In this document: positions 20,414 to 29,863 of the stretch, one piece after another
How positions within the stretch are numbered: position 1 is the first letter of the stretch
Layout of the letters: each line of letters begins with the position of its first letter
Program-made: the position numbers and the translations under genes
Notes under the pieces: generated by a model
The model's database searches: none
The model's input: only the letters and a program-made list of their open reading frames with translations
What the model was told of the DNA's origin: nothing
Origin: Acidobacteriota bacterium
Lineage (GTDB): Bacteria > Acidobacteriota > Polarisedimenticolia > J045
DNA length: 33,729 bases
NCBI GenBank assembly: GCA_024763475.1
Contig: JANTFM010000005.1
Coordinates: forward strand, 1-33,729
Direction of reading: 5' to 3'

Positions 20414-21753
20414 CGCGTCGGGTCGTAGCTTCGGACGGAGAGGGGCAACGTGTCGTCGTGGTCGGCCTCGGTTTTGTTGGGCTTACCTTGGCGCTCGCGC
20501 TCGCGCGCAGGGGTCTTGACGTGCGAGGTGTCGACACGAATCCCGAGACCCTGCGTTTGCTCAGGCAGCGGAAAGCTCCGTTTCATGAGAATGGGATACA
20601 GGAGTGCATCGAGGATCTGGTGGGGCGACGTTTGATCGTTTGCGACTCGCTTGAAGAGGCACAGGGGGATGCCTATATCGTGGCGGTTGGCACACCGCTC
20701 GAGGAGGACGGCCGCACGCCCGCGCTAGGAGGGTTGAGAGCAGTCTGTTCCCAGGTCGGCCACGTGCTTCAGGAGGGGAACCTCGTGGTGCTGCGTTCGA
20801 CGGTGCCGGTCGGAACAAGCCGTGAGGTCGCGCTTCCGGTGATCGAGGAGGCGTCCGGTCTTCGCTGTGGCAGGGGCTTTCGTCTAGCCTTTGCGCCTGA
20901 GCGCACCGCCGAGGGGCGCGCACTCCACGAGCTGGCGACGAATCCGCAGATCGTTGGTGGACACACGAAGCCGGCCACCGAGTCCGCGATGCGCCTATTC
21001 GAGAATCTGAGCGAGGCCGTGATTGATGTGGGCTCCCTCGAAGCCGCCGAGTTGAGTAAGCTGATCGATAACTCCTACCGTGACCACGTCTTCGCCTACG
21101 CGAACATGCTGGCGCCCCTGACGGAGAGATTGGGCCTTGATCTCCACCGGATCGTCGATGCGGTGAACTTCTCATACGAGCGCAACCGCGTTCCGCGCCC
21201 GTCTCCCGGAGTGGGAGGCCCTTGCTTGTCGAAGGATCCGCTGCTTCTCGCAAGCGTCTACGAGCGTCACGGTCTCTCCACCCAGATGATCGAGGAGGTC
21301 CGGAGGATCAATACCCGCGGACCAGGGCTCGTTTGCGACAAGCTGCTCCGCTTACTCGATGCTGCGGGAAAGCAAGCCTCGATGGCTCGTGTCAGCCTGG
21401 TGGGCCTTGCTTTCAAGGGCGAGCCGGAGACCTCCGATCTGCGGGGTTCGACCTCGCTCGCGCTTCTCGCGCAACTGCCGGAGATCGGGCAACTGCGCGG
21501 CTACGATCCCGTCGTTCCCGCAGAAGCGATCGCAGGCCTTGGGCTGCTGCCCGTCTCGCTGGAGGAGGCGTTCGAGGACGCGGATGCGCTTCTCGTGCTC
21601 AACAATCACGCGAGCTACAGGGAGTGGAAGCTGCCGACTTTGCTCGATAGGATGCGCAAGCCGGCGGTTTTCATCGACTGCTGGCACCTCTTCGAACCCA
21701 CGGTGATCAAAGGCGTGGAGAGAATCCTCTACGGTGGAGTTGGCAATGACTGA
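20281..21753 (+). CDS. UDP-glucose/UDP-ManNAc/GDP-mannose dehydrogenase family protein
   Basis: VVVVGLGFVGLTLALALARRG, STVPVGTSREV, FAPERTAEGRAL, GVGGPCLSKDPLLL. The true start may be GTG 20458, downstream of the 66-bp repeats. Confidence 0.9.
   Translation: MKSAGSGPLEEKTKSDNPTQVDSRRVVASDGEGQRVVDNPTQVDSRRVVASDGEGQRVVVVGLGFVGLTLALALARRGLDVRGVDTNPETLRLLRQRKAPFHENGIQECIEDLVGRRLIVCDSLEEAQGDAYIVAVGTPLEEDGRTPALGGLRAVCSQVGHVLQEGNLVVLRSTVPVGTSREVALPVIEEASGLRCGRGFRLAFAPERTAEGRALHELATNPQIVGGHTKPATESAMRLFENLSEAVIDVGSLEAAELSKLIDNSYRDHVFAYANMLAPLTERLGLDLHRIVDAVNFSYERNRVPRPSPGVGGPCLSKDPLLLASVYERHGLSTQMIEEVRRINTRGPGLVCDKLLRLLDAAGKQASMARVSLVGLAFKGEPETSDLRGSTSLALLAQLPEIGQLRGYDPVVPAEAIAGLGLLPVSLEEAFEDADALLVLNNHASYREWKLPTLLDRMRKPAVFIDCWHLFEPTVIKGVERILYGGVGND
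20325..20456 (+). repeat. perfect 66-bp tandem duplication (2 copies)
   Basis: TGACAACCCCACCCAGGTTGATTCGCGTCGGGTCGTAGCTTCGGACGGAGAGGGGCAACGTGTCGT at 20325-20390 and 20391-20456. Confidence 0.97.
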
Positions 21754-22741
21754 GATCCTGGTCACGGGGGGGTCCGGGTTCATCGGCTCCGCAATCGTTG
21801 AGCGCCTTCTTCAAGGGGGCCACAGCGTGCGGGTCCTCGACGATCATTCCCGTGGAACACCCAGGGCGCTCGAGCGTTTTGGTTCGCGGATCGAAGTCGT
21901 CTGCGGGGACGTTCGTCGCTACGAGGATGTGGCTCGCGCGATGGACGGCGTGCGTACGGTCTACCACTTGGCATACGTCAACGGGACGCAGTTCTTCTAT
22001 ACGAAACCCGAACTGGTGCTGGACGTGGGTGTACGTGGCCAGCTCAACGTGCTCGACGCGATCGAGAGCAGCCGCAGCGTCGAGACCTTCCTCTATGCGA
22101 GTAGCTCCGAGGTCTACCAGACCCCAAGCGAGATTCCCACCGGAGAAGACGTGCCAGCCGTTGTCCCGGATCTCGCGAATCCCCGCTATTCCTACGGTTG
22201 CGGCAAGATCGTCAGCGAGATGATGACGCTGCACTACCTGCGTCGCCCCGGCGTCCGGAGGGTCATCGTTCGTCCCCACAACGTGTATGGGCCGCGCATG
22301 GGCTACGAGCACGTGATTCCCGAAGTGATGCGCATGATCGGAGACGAGAGCCGGGGTTTTTCGGCGAAGCAGGTGACGATCCGGCTGCAGGGAAGCGGCG
22401 AGGAGACGCGGGCCTTCTGCTTCATCGACGATGCGGTCTCCGGCTTCATCCGGGCTGCCGAGAGGGGGGAGGACGGGCAAATCTTTCACTTGGGAAACGA
22501 GGACGAGATCACGATTCGCGAACTGGTCGGCGAGATGGCCCGGATCCTGGGCATCGAGGTCACCGCCGAGCCTGGTGCACCCGCGCCGGGAGCGACGCCC
22601 CGCCGCTGTCCCGATATCCGCAAGCTGCGGGCCTTGGGCTATGCGCCGGGAGACAGCCTGGGAGAGGGCCTGAGGTGCACGGTCGAGTGGTACCGCGAGG
22701 ATTACCTCCGGCGCACCCAGTGCAAGCCCGGAGTCTGCTGA
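21746..22741 (+). CDS. NAD-dependent epimerase/dehydratase (extended SDR)
   Basis: ILVTGGSGFIGSAIVERLL, YASSSEVYQ, YSYGCGK (YxxxK), RPHNVYGPRMG. Confidence 0.92.
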   Translation: MTEILVTGGSGFIGSAIVERLLQGGHSVRVLDDHSRGTPRALERFGSRIEVVCGDVRRYEDVARAMDGVRTVYHLAYVNGTQFFYTKPELVLDVGVRGQLNVLDAIESSRSVETFLYASSSEVYQTPSEIPTGEDVPAVVPDLANPRYSYGCGKIVSEMMTLHYLRRPGVRRVIVRPHNVYGPRMGYEHVIPEVMRMIGDESRGFSAKQVTIRLQGSGEETRAFCFIDDAVSGFIRAAERGEDGQIFHLGNEDEITIRELVGEMARILGIEVTAEPGAPAPGATPRRCPDIRKLRALGYAPGDSLGEGLRCTVEWYREDYLRRTQCKPGVC

Positions 22742-22756
22742 GGAGATCTCTTGTTC

Positions 22757-23857
22757 ATGGAGCGCATTCCGATTTCCAACGCCACGCTCGGCCGGGCTGA
22801 GGCGGAGGCCGCCAGTCGACAGATTCTTTCCGGTTGGGTTTCGATGGGTGCCCGTGTGCGGGAGTTCGAGGCGCGCTGCGCGGACTACCTCGGCGCGCGC
22901 CACGCGATCGCCTTCTCGAATGGTACGGCGTCCCTGCACGCCGCTCTCCTCGCGCTCGGAGTGGGGGAAGGCGACGAGGTCATCGTGCCGAGCCTGTCCT
23001 ACATCTCTTCGGGCAACGCGGTGCTCTACTGCGGGGCCAGGCCCGTCTTTGCGGAGGAGGACGAGCGGACCTTCAACGTCGATGCCGAGGAGATCGCACG
23101 GAAGATCACGGATAAGACCCGCGCGATCATGACCGTCGACCTCAAGGGCATGCCGGTCGACTACGACGCGATCAATGAGCTGGCCGCGGCGCGTGGAATC
23201 CCGGTGCTCGCGGATTCGGCGGAGTCCTTTGGCGCACGATACGGAGGCGAGCTCGTCGGGAGCCAGTGCGACGCGCACTCCTTTTCTTTCTTCGCGAACA
23301 AGAACATCACGATGGGCGAGGGGGGGCTCGTCACGACCGCCAGCGACGAGATCGCGGAGGCTTGTCGCTGCGTGCGCAACCAGGGCCAGAGCGAGCGATA
23401 CCGCCACGTGATCTTGGGTCACAATTACCGGCTGACGGACATTGCCGCGGCGATTGGTATCGAGCAGCTCGGGCGCCTCGAGGCGGTTCTGGACGCCAAG
23501 GAGCGGATCGCCCGCATCTACACTGAGCACTTTTCGGAGATGGGTCGTGTCGAGCCGCCCTATCTGCCGCCCTATGTCGGGCGTCATTCCTGGTACATGT
23601 ACTCGATTCGTTTCGATCAGAGCGTCTGTCGTGACGATCTGCGCCAGCGCCTCGATGTGGATGGGATCGACACGCGACTCTCCTTTCCGCCGATCCCGCT
23701 CCAACCCTACTACCGGGAGCGCTTCGGCTATCGAGAGGGTGATTTTCCCCGGGCGGAGCGGATCTTCCGTTCCTTCCTGGACATTCCCTGCTGGGCAGGT
23801 ATGAATGACGGTCAGATCGAGCGGGTGATATCGGCCGTGGAGCGAGGTATTTCATGA
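22757..23857 (+). CDS. DegT/DnrJ/EryC1/StrS family aminotransferase
   Basis: AFSNGTASLHAALLALGVGEGDEVIVPSLSYISSGNAV, DSAESFGARYGG, FANKNITMGEGGLVTT. Confidence 0.93.
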   Translation: MERIPISNATLGRAEAEAASRQILSGWVSMGARVREFEARCADYLGARHAIAFSNGTASLHAALLALGVGEGDEVIVPSLSYISSGNAVLYCGARPVFAEEDERTFNVDAEEIARKITDKTRAIMTVDLKGMPVDYDAINELAAARGIPVLADSAESFGARYGGELVGSQCDAHSFSFFANKNITMGEGGLVTTASDEIAEACRCVRNQGQSERYRHVILGHNYRLTDIAAAIGIEQLGRLEAVLDAKERIARIYTEHFSEMGRVEPPYLPPYVGRHSWYMYSIRFDQSVCRDDLRQRLDVDGIDTRLSFPPIPLQPYYRERFGYREGDFPRAERIFRSFLDIPCWAGMNDGQIERVISAVERGIS

Positions 23858-24855
23858 AGATCGTCGTCGTCGGGTCGGGATCCATCGGAAAGCGTCACAT
23901 GGGAAACCTGATCGCCAAGGGCTTCGCCCCAGGCGAGATTCACGCGGTGGACCCGCGGCCGGATCGCCGGGCGGAGGTCGCGAGCCGTCTCGGAATCACC
24001 CAGACCCATTCGTCCTTCGAGGAACTGATCGGCCTCGGCGCGGAGATCGTCGTGATCGCCTCCCCGACGTCGATGCATCTCGAGCACGCCGCCCGCTTCG
24101 CCGAGACGGGGGCCACCCTGCTGATCGAGAAGCCGTTGGATGCGAGCCTGGAGGGTCTCGACGAGCTTCAGGGAGCGATCGCGCGAGGTGGCAGCAAGGT
24201 GCTGGTTGCCTATCCCTTCCGTTTCTCACCTGCGGGTCGCAAGCTCAAGGAGCTCAGCGACGGGAATGCTGCGGGGCGGCCGCTCTATCTCCGGGGTGAG
24301 TTCTCCGAGTACCTGCCGGACTGGCATCCCTGGGAGGACTACCGGGAGTTCTACATGGCCAAGGTCGCACTCGGAGGCGGTTCTCTCCTCGATCAGAGCC
24401 ACATCATGGATCTCGCCCACTGGCTCCTTGGAGAGGTCGAGGGGGTTTTTGGATACAGCGGTCGTGTCTCGGATCTCGAGGTCGAGACCGATGACTTGGC
24501 GGAGATCCAGGTGCGTTTCCGCTCCGGGGTCATCGCCACGATTCACCAGGACATGTTCGGCCGCCGCCACCAGAAACTGCTCGAGATCAAGGGGACCCTG
24601 GGGAACATCACCTGGAACGCCTACGACTTCTCCGTGGAACTCTTCCTCCGGGCGGCGGGTGAGACCCGGCGATGGGAGTTCGCCAAGGACCATCAGGTCA
24701 TGTATCACGCGCTGATCGATCACCTGCTCCAGGTGCACCAGGGAGAGCAGGCGCCGGGATGCACTCTCGACGAGGCGATTCACGGCATGCGCATCATCGA
24801 GGCCGTGCGCCGCTCGGCCGTTTCTCTTCGTCAGGAGACCCTCGAAGCTTCATGA
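23854..24855 (+). CDS. Gfo/Idh/MocA family oxidoreductase
   Basis: VVVGSGSIGKRHMGNLIAKG, IASPTSMHLEHAARFAETGATLLIEKPLD, GGSLLDQSHIMDLAHWLLG. Confidence 0.93.
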   Translation: MKIVVVGSGSIGKRHMGNLIAKGFAPGEIHAVDPRPDRRAEVASRLGITQTHSSFEELIGLGAEIVVIASPTSMHLEHAARFAETGATLLIEKPLDASLEGLDELQGAIARGGSKVLVAYPFRFSPAGRKLKELSDGNAAGRPLYLRGEFSEYLPDWHPWEDYREFYMAKVALGGGSLLDQSHIMDLAHWLLGEVEGVFGYSGRVSDLEVETDDLAEIQVRFRSGVIATIHQDMFGRRHQKLLEIKGTLGNITWNAYDFSVELFLRAAGETRRWEFAKDHQVMYHALIDHLLQVHQGEQAPGCTLDEAIHGMRIIEAVRRSAVSLRQETLEAS

Positions 24856-25032
24856 ATCCTCCGGGATCTCGCCCGCCAGCTCGCACCCGATAGACGCCTG
24901 CTCATTGACGATCCCGCTCGCGGAACCCACATTTCGTGCAGGATCTTTCGAAGCCGCTCGCAAGTGTTCAGCGGCGGACGGAGACCTGTCCCCGGCATAG
25001 CTGGATCTCAACAGCGGGGTGAGGGAACGCGC

Positions 25033-27963
25033 ATGGATTCTGCTCTGCGAACCGGGTTTGCGGCGAGTGCCTGGCCAGATCATCACTTCGGACTGAGCGA
25101 GGAGCGCTGGAGTCTCCTGCGCGGCAAGGCGGTCTGGCTCACGGGCGCCGGCACGGGTTATGGCCGTGCGATCGCCTGCATCCTCGGCGCGGCGGGATGT
25201 CGCGTCTTCCTGACGGGGCGGCGCAGAGCCAAACTGGAGCAGACCATCGAGGCGGCCCGAGCGTTGGGTGCTTCCAAGGAACGTTTCGTGCTGGTCCCTG
25301 CGGATCTCGCTGATCCCGCAGAGATCAACCGCGCCGCCGCGAGGATCCGGGAGGAGGCGACCGAGCTCTTCGCCCTGATCGCCAATGCGGCGCTTCCAAG
25401 CTCCGGGCGACTCCCCCTGCTCGAAGGAGACCTATCCCGCTGGGACGACATGATGGCGGTCAATCTGCGAGCACCCTGGCTGCTGACCCGAGCTGTTGCG
25501 GGATCGCTCGCTGCGGCAGGTTCCGCGCGTGTCCTGTTCATCAGCTCGGAAGCCGGTTGGGCGGACACTGCTGGATTCGGGGCCTACAACGTCTCCAAGG
25601 CGGGTCTCAACAGCCTCTGCCACTCCTTCGCACGGGAGTTCGCTACGGCTCATCCTGGAGCAGACATCCAGGTGAACGGGATTCTGCCCGGTGAGGCCGA
25701 GACCGAGATGAACCCGGAGTCCAAGGCGAGCCCCTTCCGCATCGTTGCCACGCTTCTCGAGCTGCTGACCCAGGACTGGGGTGGGCCGAGCGGCCGTTTC
25801 TTTCACGCCGACGGCCGCTCTCTTGCGTTTGGCCACAGTCAGGCCTGGCAGCCCGCTCTGGACGCGAGGCCCGCGCACGTTGCGCAGACCCTTCTGCACC
25901 AGATGACTGAGGCTGGAAAGCAGTTCTTCCTTCCGCGCAGTATCTGCTTCGACCACGGTCCGCGGGATCTGAGGATTCTCAGCCTCGTTGCCAACCGTCT
26001 CGTGGAGAAGAAACGATCTCTTGCGTTCTACGGCGCGGGCAAGCTGTGTCGCTATATGCTCGAGCGGGTTCCCCGGCTCTGTGAGCATATTCGCTGCATC
26101 GTTGATGACCACCCGTCGAGCCAGGGTCAGGCGGTGTGCGGAATCCCCGTACTCCCCGCCAGCGAGCTACCCGGGGAGATCGAGACCGTCTTCTTCTGCA
26201 CGACCGACTTGTCCACGATGGTTCGTATGCTCTTCCGTGCGGCGACGCGGAAATGGAAGATAGAACGCGTCAGCCTCGATGTGATCCAGGAACTCGACCC
26301 TCGTTTGATTCCCGAGGAGGGGTGGCAGAAGCCCATCGCCTCGATCTACCCCAAGCAGATACCGGAAATCGTGTTCGAGAAGGGGCAGGACATGATCCTG
26401 CTCGAGCTCCCCCCCCGGTACCAGCCGCTCGTTCCGAACGGAATCGGCTACGTCAACAACATCCTTCGCACGACGGGGATTCGTTTCCAAACGATGGATC
26501 TCAACATCATCTTGTACCATCGCTTCCACCAGCGGCGAATCCTCAATCGTCTGGATTCGACGGCCGGCCCAGAGGGCCAGCGAATCCCGGAAGATCCGTG
26601 GGCGATCGTCGAGTGCCGCGGATGGGAACAGCCCGAGGTTCTCAAGTACTTCGCGCGCGACATCGAGGAGATTGTGAGCGGCCTCATCAAGGCCAAGCCC
26701 AGGATACTGGGCATCTCCCTAAGTGGGTTTAACCGCGAGCTCGCCAAGACGATCGTTCGCCGGGTAAAGGAACAACTCCCTGAACTGATCGTGATCGTCG
26801 GGGGATACGACTGCATCCGTCCGCTTCCGGGAAAACGTCACTTTGCCGATTTCGACTACATGGTCATCGGAGAGGCCGAGGAGACTCTCGGTCCGTTGAT
26901 CGCCGCGCTAATGCGCGGAGAGCGACCGATGGACCAGCCGGGAATCCTTTCCCGCCACGACTCCGCGCAGCGCGTCTTCGAGTACGGTCCCAAGCCAACG
27001 GATCTCGACAAGTACGGCTACCCCCAGTACGAGTGGGCGGACTTGAAGCTCTACCAGGCCCACGGGGGGCAGTACTTGATTCCCGTTGCGGCATCCCGTG
27101 GATGCGAGTGGTCCCGCTGCCGCTTCTGCTCGGAGTGCTTCACGTTCCGCGCGCGCGATCCCCAAAAAGTCGTCGACGAGATCGAGTTCATGACGGGGCA
27201 AGGTTTTCGAGCGATTCATTTCAATGACAGTGACATGAACGGAGATCCAGCGATCCTGCAGCAGATCTGCGAAGGCGTCATCGCGCGGGGCATCAAGACG
27301 GCACTCGTCGGTCAACTTCGCATCGACCGCCGGAACACGCCTGAGTTCCTGGACAAGCTGAAGCGGGCGGGATGCGCGCATTTGCGCTATGGCGTGGATG
27401 GCTGGAACGACCGCGTGCTGCGCCTCCAGGCCAAGGGTTACAGCATGAAAGTCGTAGAGCAGGTGCTGAGGGACAGCCACGCTGCCGGTTTCTACATTGG
27501 TGTGAACGTCGTGCTAGGACTTCCGGGAGAGACCGAGCAAGATGTCGATGAGATGATCGAGAACTTGATTCGACTCTCACCCTACTACGACATGGTCGAG
27601 AATATTCATACGTTGATCCTCGGTGTCGGCAACCAGTACTACGCGAACCCGGAGAAGTACAAGATCCGCTTCCGCTCGGATCAGCGTGAACTCTATCTAT
27701 CACATGTTGACTCCATCCCAACAGACCAGTGGTACAGCGAAGACCCGTACATCGACCAACAGGTACGTGTCGAGCGGCTCGAGCGGGTGGCAAAGGCGCT
27801 AAGCGGCGCTGCGATCGAGCTTGGAGGTTATGCAAAGCATACGGTCGAAAGGCTGGCGCGACAGGCACAGGACGTCACGCTCGCGTCACAGGGGAGAAAG
27901 GGTGAAGCTCGACTCACCCTCCCGCCCGCCATGCCGAAACCCGTGGCGAACACGGCCCTATAA
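25033..27963 (+). CDS. SDR + Rossmann-like (PglD/CoA-binding-like) + B12-binding-type radical SAM fusion protein
   Basis: SDR: VWLTGAGTGYGRAIACILGAAGCRVFLTGRR, YNVSK. Middle domain: RSLAFYGAGKLCRYMLERVPRLCEHIRCIVDDHPSSQGQAVCGIPVLPASEL. Radical SAM: SRGCEWSRCRFCSECF, FNDSDMNGDP, YGVDGWNDRVLRLQAKGY, VLGLPGETEQDVDEM. Confidence 0.85.
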   Translation: MDSALRTGFAASAWPDHHFGLSEERWSLLRGKAVWLTGAGTGYGRAIACILGAAGCRVFLTGRRRAKLEQTIEAARALGASKERFVLVPADLADPAEINRAAARIREEATELFALIANAALPSSGRLPLLEGDLSRWDDMMAVNLRAPWLLTRAVAGSLAAAGSARVLFISSEAGWADTAGFGAYNVSKAGLNSLCHSFAREFATAHPGADIQVNGILPGEAETEMNPESKASPFRIVATLLELLTQDWGGPSGRFFHADGRSLAFGHSQAWQPALDARPAHVAQTLLHQMTEAGKQFFLPRSICFDHGPRDLRILSLVANRLVEKKRSLAFYGAGKLCRYMLERVPRLCEHIRCIVDDHPSSQGQAVCGIPVLPASELPGEIETVFFCTTDLSTMVRMLFRAATRKWKIERVSLDVIQELDPRLIPEEGWQKPIASIYPKQIPEIVFEKGQDMILLELPPRYQPLVPNGIGYVNNILRTTGIRFQTMDLNIILYHRFHQRRILNRLDSTAGPEGQRIPEDPWAIVECRGWEQPEVLKYFARDIEEIVSGLIKAKPRILGISLSGFNRELAKTIVRRVKEQLPELIVIVGGYDCIRPLPGKRHFADFDYMVIGEAEETLGPLIAALMRGERPMDQPGILSRHDSAQRVFEYGPKPTDLDKYGYPQYEWADLKLYQAHGGQYLIPVAASRGCEWSRCRFCSECFTFRARDPQKVVDEIEFMTGQGFRAIHFNDSDMNGDPAILQQICEGVIARGIKTALVGQLRIDRRNTPEFLDKLKRAGCAHLRYGVDGWNDRVLRLQAKGYSMKVVEQVLRDSHAAGFYIGVNVVLGLPGETEQDVDEMIENLIRLSPYYDMVENIHTLILGVGNQYYANPEKYKIRFRSDQRELYLSHVDSIPTDQWYSEDPYIDQQVRVERLERVAKALSGAAIELGGYAKHTVERLARQAQDVTLASQGRKGEARLTLPPAMPKPVANTAL

Positions 27964-27965
27964 TG

Positions 27966-28001
27966 ATCCTCCCCAGCGCAGAGGGCGCGGGTGAGGAGGA
28001 T
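27966..28001 (+). promoter_or_regulatory. predicted RNA hairpin covering the neuB-like ribosome binding site
   Basis: ATCCTCC-CCAGCGC-AGAGG-GCGCGGG-TGA-GGAGGAT. The SD AGGAGG (27994-27999) lies in the 3' arm, 9 nt before ATG 28009. Confidence 0.5.
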
Positions 28002-28008
28002 TGCTGAG

Positions 28009-29079
28009 ATGCCCAGGACTTTCCAGATTGGCGACGCGAGCATCGGTTCGGGAGAAAAGACATTCATCATCGCCGAGGCCGGGGTGAACCACAACGGTGA
28101 CCTCGCCATGGCCAAGGAACTGATTCGCCAGGCCAAGGTGGTCGGGGCCGACTGCGTGAAGTTCCAGACCTTCATTGCCGAGCGGCTTGTGACCAGGAGC
28201 GCCCCTAAGGCCGATTATCAACTCAAGACCACCGATCCGGGCGAATCGCAACTCGCGATGCTCAAGGCACTTGAGATGAGCTATGACGCGTACGAGGAGT
28301 TGATCGCACTGGCACGCGAGCTAGGTATCGTATTCCTGTCTACTCCCTACAATCCCGAGGACTGCGACTTTCTCGAGGCGTTCGGTCTTCCCGCATTGAA
28401 ACTGGCGTCAATCCACTGCGTCGAGCCCCCGATGCTCGAGCACGCGGCACTCAAGGGCAAGCCGCTGATCCTCTCCACAGGTATGGCGGATCTTGGCGAT
28501 GTGGAGCAGGCCGTAGGGGTGATCCGTGATGCTGGGTGCGAGGACTTTGTTGTCCTCCAGTGTACAACAGACTATCCGTCTCGGATCGAGAATACGAACC
28601 TCCGGGCGATGGGGACCATGAGAGAGGCGCTGGATGTCCACGTGGGCTACTCGGATCACACGCAGGGCGCGAGTGCTTGCATTGCTGCGGTTGCTCTGGG
28701 CGCGCGAGTCATCGAAAAGCATTTCACTCTCGACAAGTCCCTACCTGGGCCCGATCAGTCGAGTTCGTCCGACGTGGACGAGTTTCGTGCCCTAGTTCAA
28801 GCGATCCGTCAGACCGAGGCTGCGCTCGGGGATGGCATCAAGCGTCCTGCGGCCATCGAAGTGGAGAACGCCCGGGGCATGCGGCGCAGCCTCGTGGCCC
28901 GACGGAATATCTTGGCGGGAGAGATTCTGGAGCAGGGGATGGTGGGTTTCATGCGGCCGTCGACAGGTGTGCTTCCGCGGGACTGGTCCCGGGTGGCAGG
29001 GGTGAAATTCGCAAGAGATGTTGCGGCTGGCGAGGTGATCGTCTGGCCGGACCTGGGGCTCGAACGTGAAGAACGCTAA
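28009..29079 (+). CDS. NeuB-family N-acylneuraminate/nonulosonate synthase with C-terminal SAF domain
   Basis: FIIAEAGVNHNGDLAMAKELIRQAKVVGADCVKFQTF, LSTPYNPEDCDFLE, HVGYSDHTQGASACIAAVALGARVIEKHFTLD, RRSLVARRNILAGEIL. Confidence 0.94.
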   Translation: MPRTFQIGDASIGSGEKTFIIAEAGVNHNGDLAMAKELIRQAKVVGADCVKFQTFIAERLVTRSAPKADYQLKTTDPGESQLAMLKALEMSYDAYEELIALARELGIVFLSTPYNPEDCDFLEAFGLPALKLASIHCVEPPMLEHAALKGKPLILSTGMADLGDVEQAVGVIRDAGCEDFVVLQCTTDYPSRIENTNLRAMGTMREALDVHVGYSDHTQGASACIAAVALGARVIEKHFTLDKSLPGPDQSSSSDVDEFRALVQAIRQTEAALGDGIKRPAAIEVENARGMRRSLVARRNILAGEILEQGMVGFMRPSTGVLPRDWSRVAGVKFARDVAAGEVIVWPDLGLEREER

Positions 29080-29863
29080 GTATGTCTACTGTGGCTATGG
29101 CTACGCGGGCCGGATGGGCCTGTGGCGCATGATGACAGAGTGCGCGATTCCGGCGAGGAATATCCTCGCCTACACCTACGACTCGGAAGAAAACCGCTCA
29201 CTCTTGGACCTCCTGGAGCAGAGCGGCATTTCCTATCACCTGAACCGTATCGCCGGAGAAGGCGCCAGAGACGAGGTGCAGGCCTTCGGGGCCGACTTGC
29301 TCGTTTCCGTCTACTATCGTCACCGCGTGCCCAATTCGGTGCTCTCCCTCGTTCGCCGGGGGGGCATCAACCTGCATCCCTCCCTTCTTCCTGAGTACCG
29401 GGGGACCTTCTCCGGTCCGTGGGCGATCATCAACCGTGAGGAAGAGACCGGAATCAGCTGGCACGTCATGACGGAGGCCTTCGACGAGGGTGCATTGCTC
29501 TTGCAGGAGCGCTTTCCACTGGCCGAGCGAGAGGATGGCTACACGCTCTATCAGAAGCTCGTGGCCACAGGGACTCACTGGATCGGCGAGGCAATCAGCC
29601 GTGCGCTGGACGAGAGCTTCGTGCCCCAGGACCAGAAGGGTCAGGGCAGCTACTACCCGCGGGAGCTGCCATGCGGGGGAAAAATCGATCCGTCCTGGCC
29701 TCGGCAGCGGGTCGATGCGTTTATTCGCGCGCTTCGTTTCCCGGGAAAGCCCTGCGCGCATCTCACGCTCGAGGGGATGGAGTTCGAGGTGGAGAGTATC
29801 GAACAATACGATCTCATTCTTGAGCAGGTCCTTGCGGCGGATGAAGAGGGCGTCAATCCATGA
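29066..29863 (+). CDS. formyltransferase family protein (methionyl-tRNA/sugar N-formyltransferase fold)
   Basis: GGINLHPSLLPEYRGTFSGPWAIINREEETGISWHVMTEAFDEGALLLQERF; GTG start overlapping the synthase gene. Confidence 0.88.
   Translation: MKNAKYVYCGYGYAGRMGLWRMMTECAIPARNILAYTYDSEENRSLLDLLEQSGISYHLNRIAGEGARDEVQAFGADLLVSVYYRHRVPNSVLSLVRRGGINLHPSLLPEYRGTFSGPWAIINREEETGISWHVMTEAFDEGALLLQERFPLAEREDGYTLYQKLVATGTHWIGEAISRALDESFVPQDQKGQGSYYPRELPCGGKIDPSWPRQRVDAFIRALRFPGKPCAHLTLEGMEFEVESIEQYDLILEQVLAADEEGVNP

Noticed and set aside
21707-23704. 665-aa minus-strand ORF
   Set aside because: Antisense to the well-supported epimerase and aminotransferase genes; low-complexity R/D/H-rich composition typical of GC-rich shadow ORFs.
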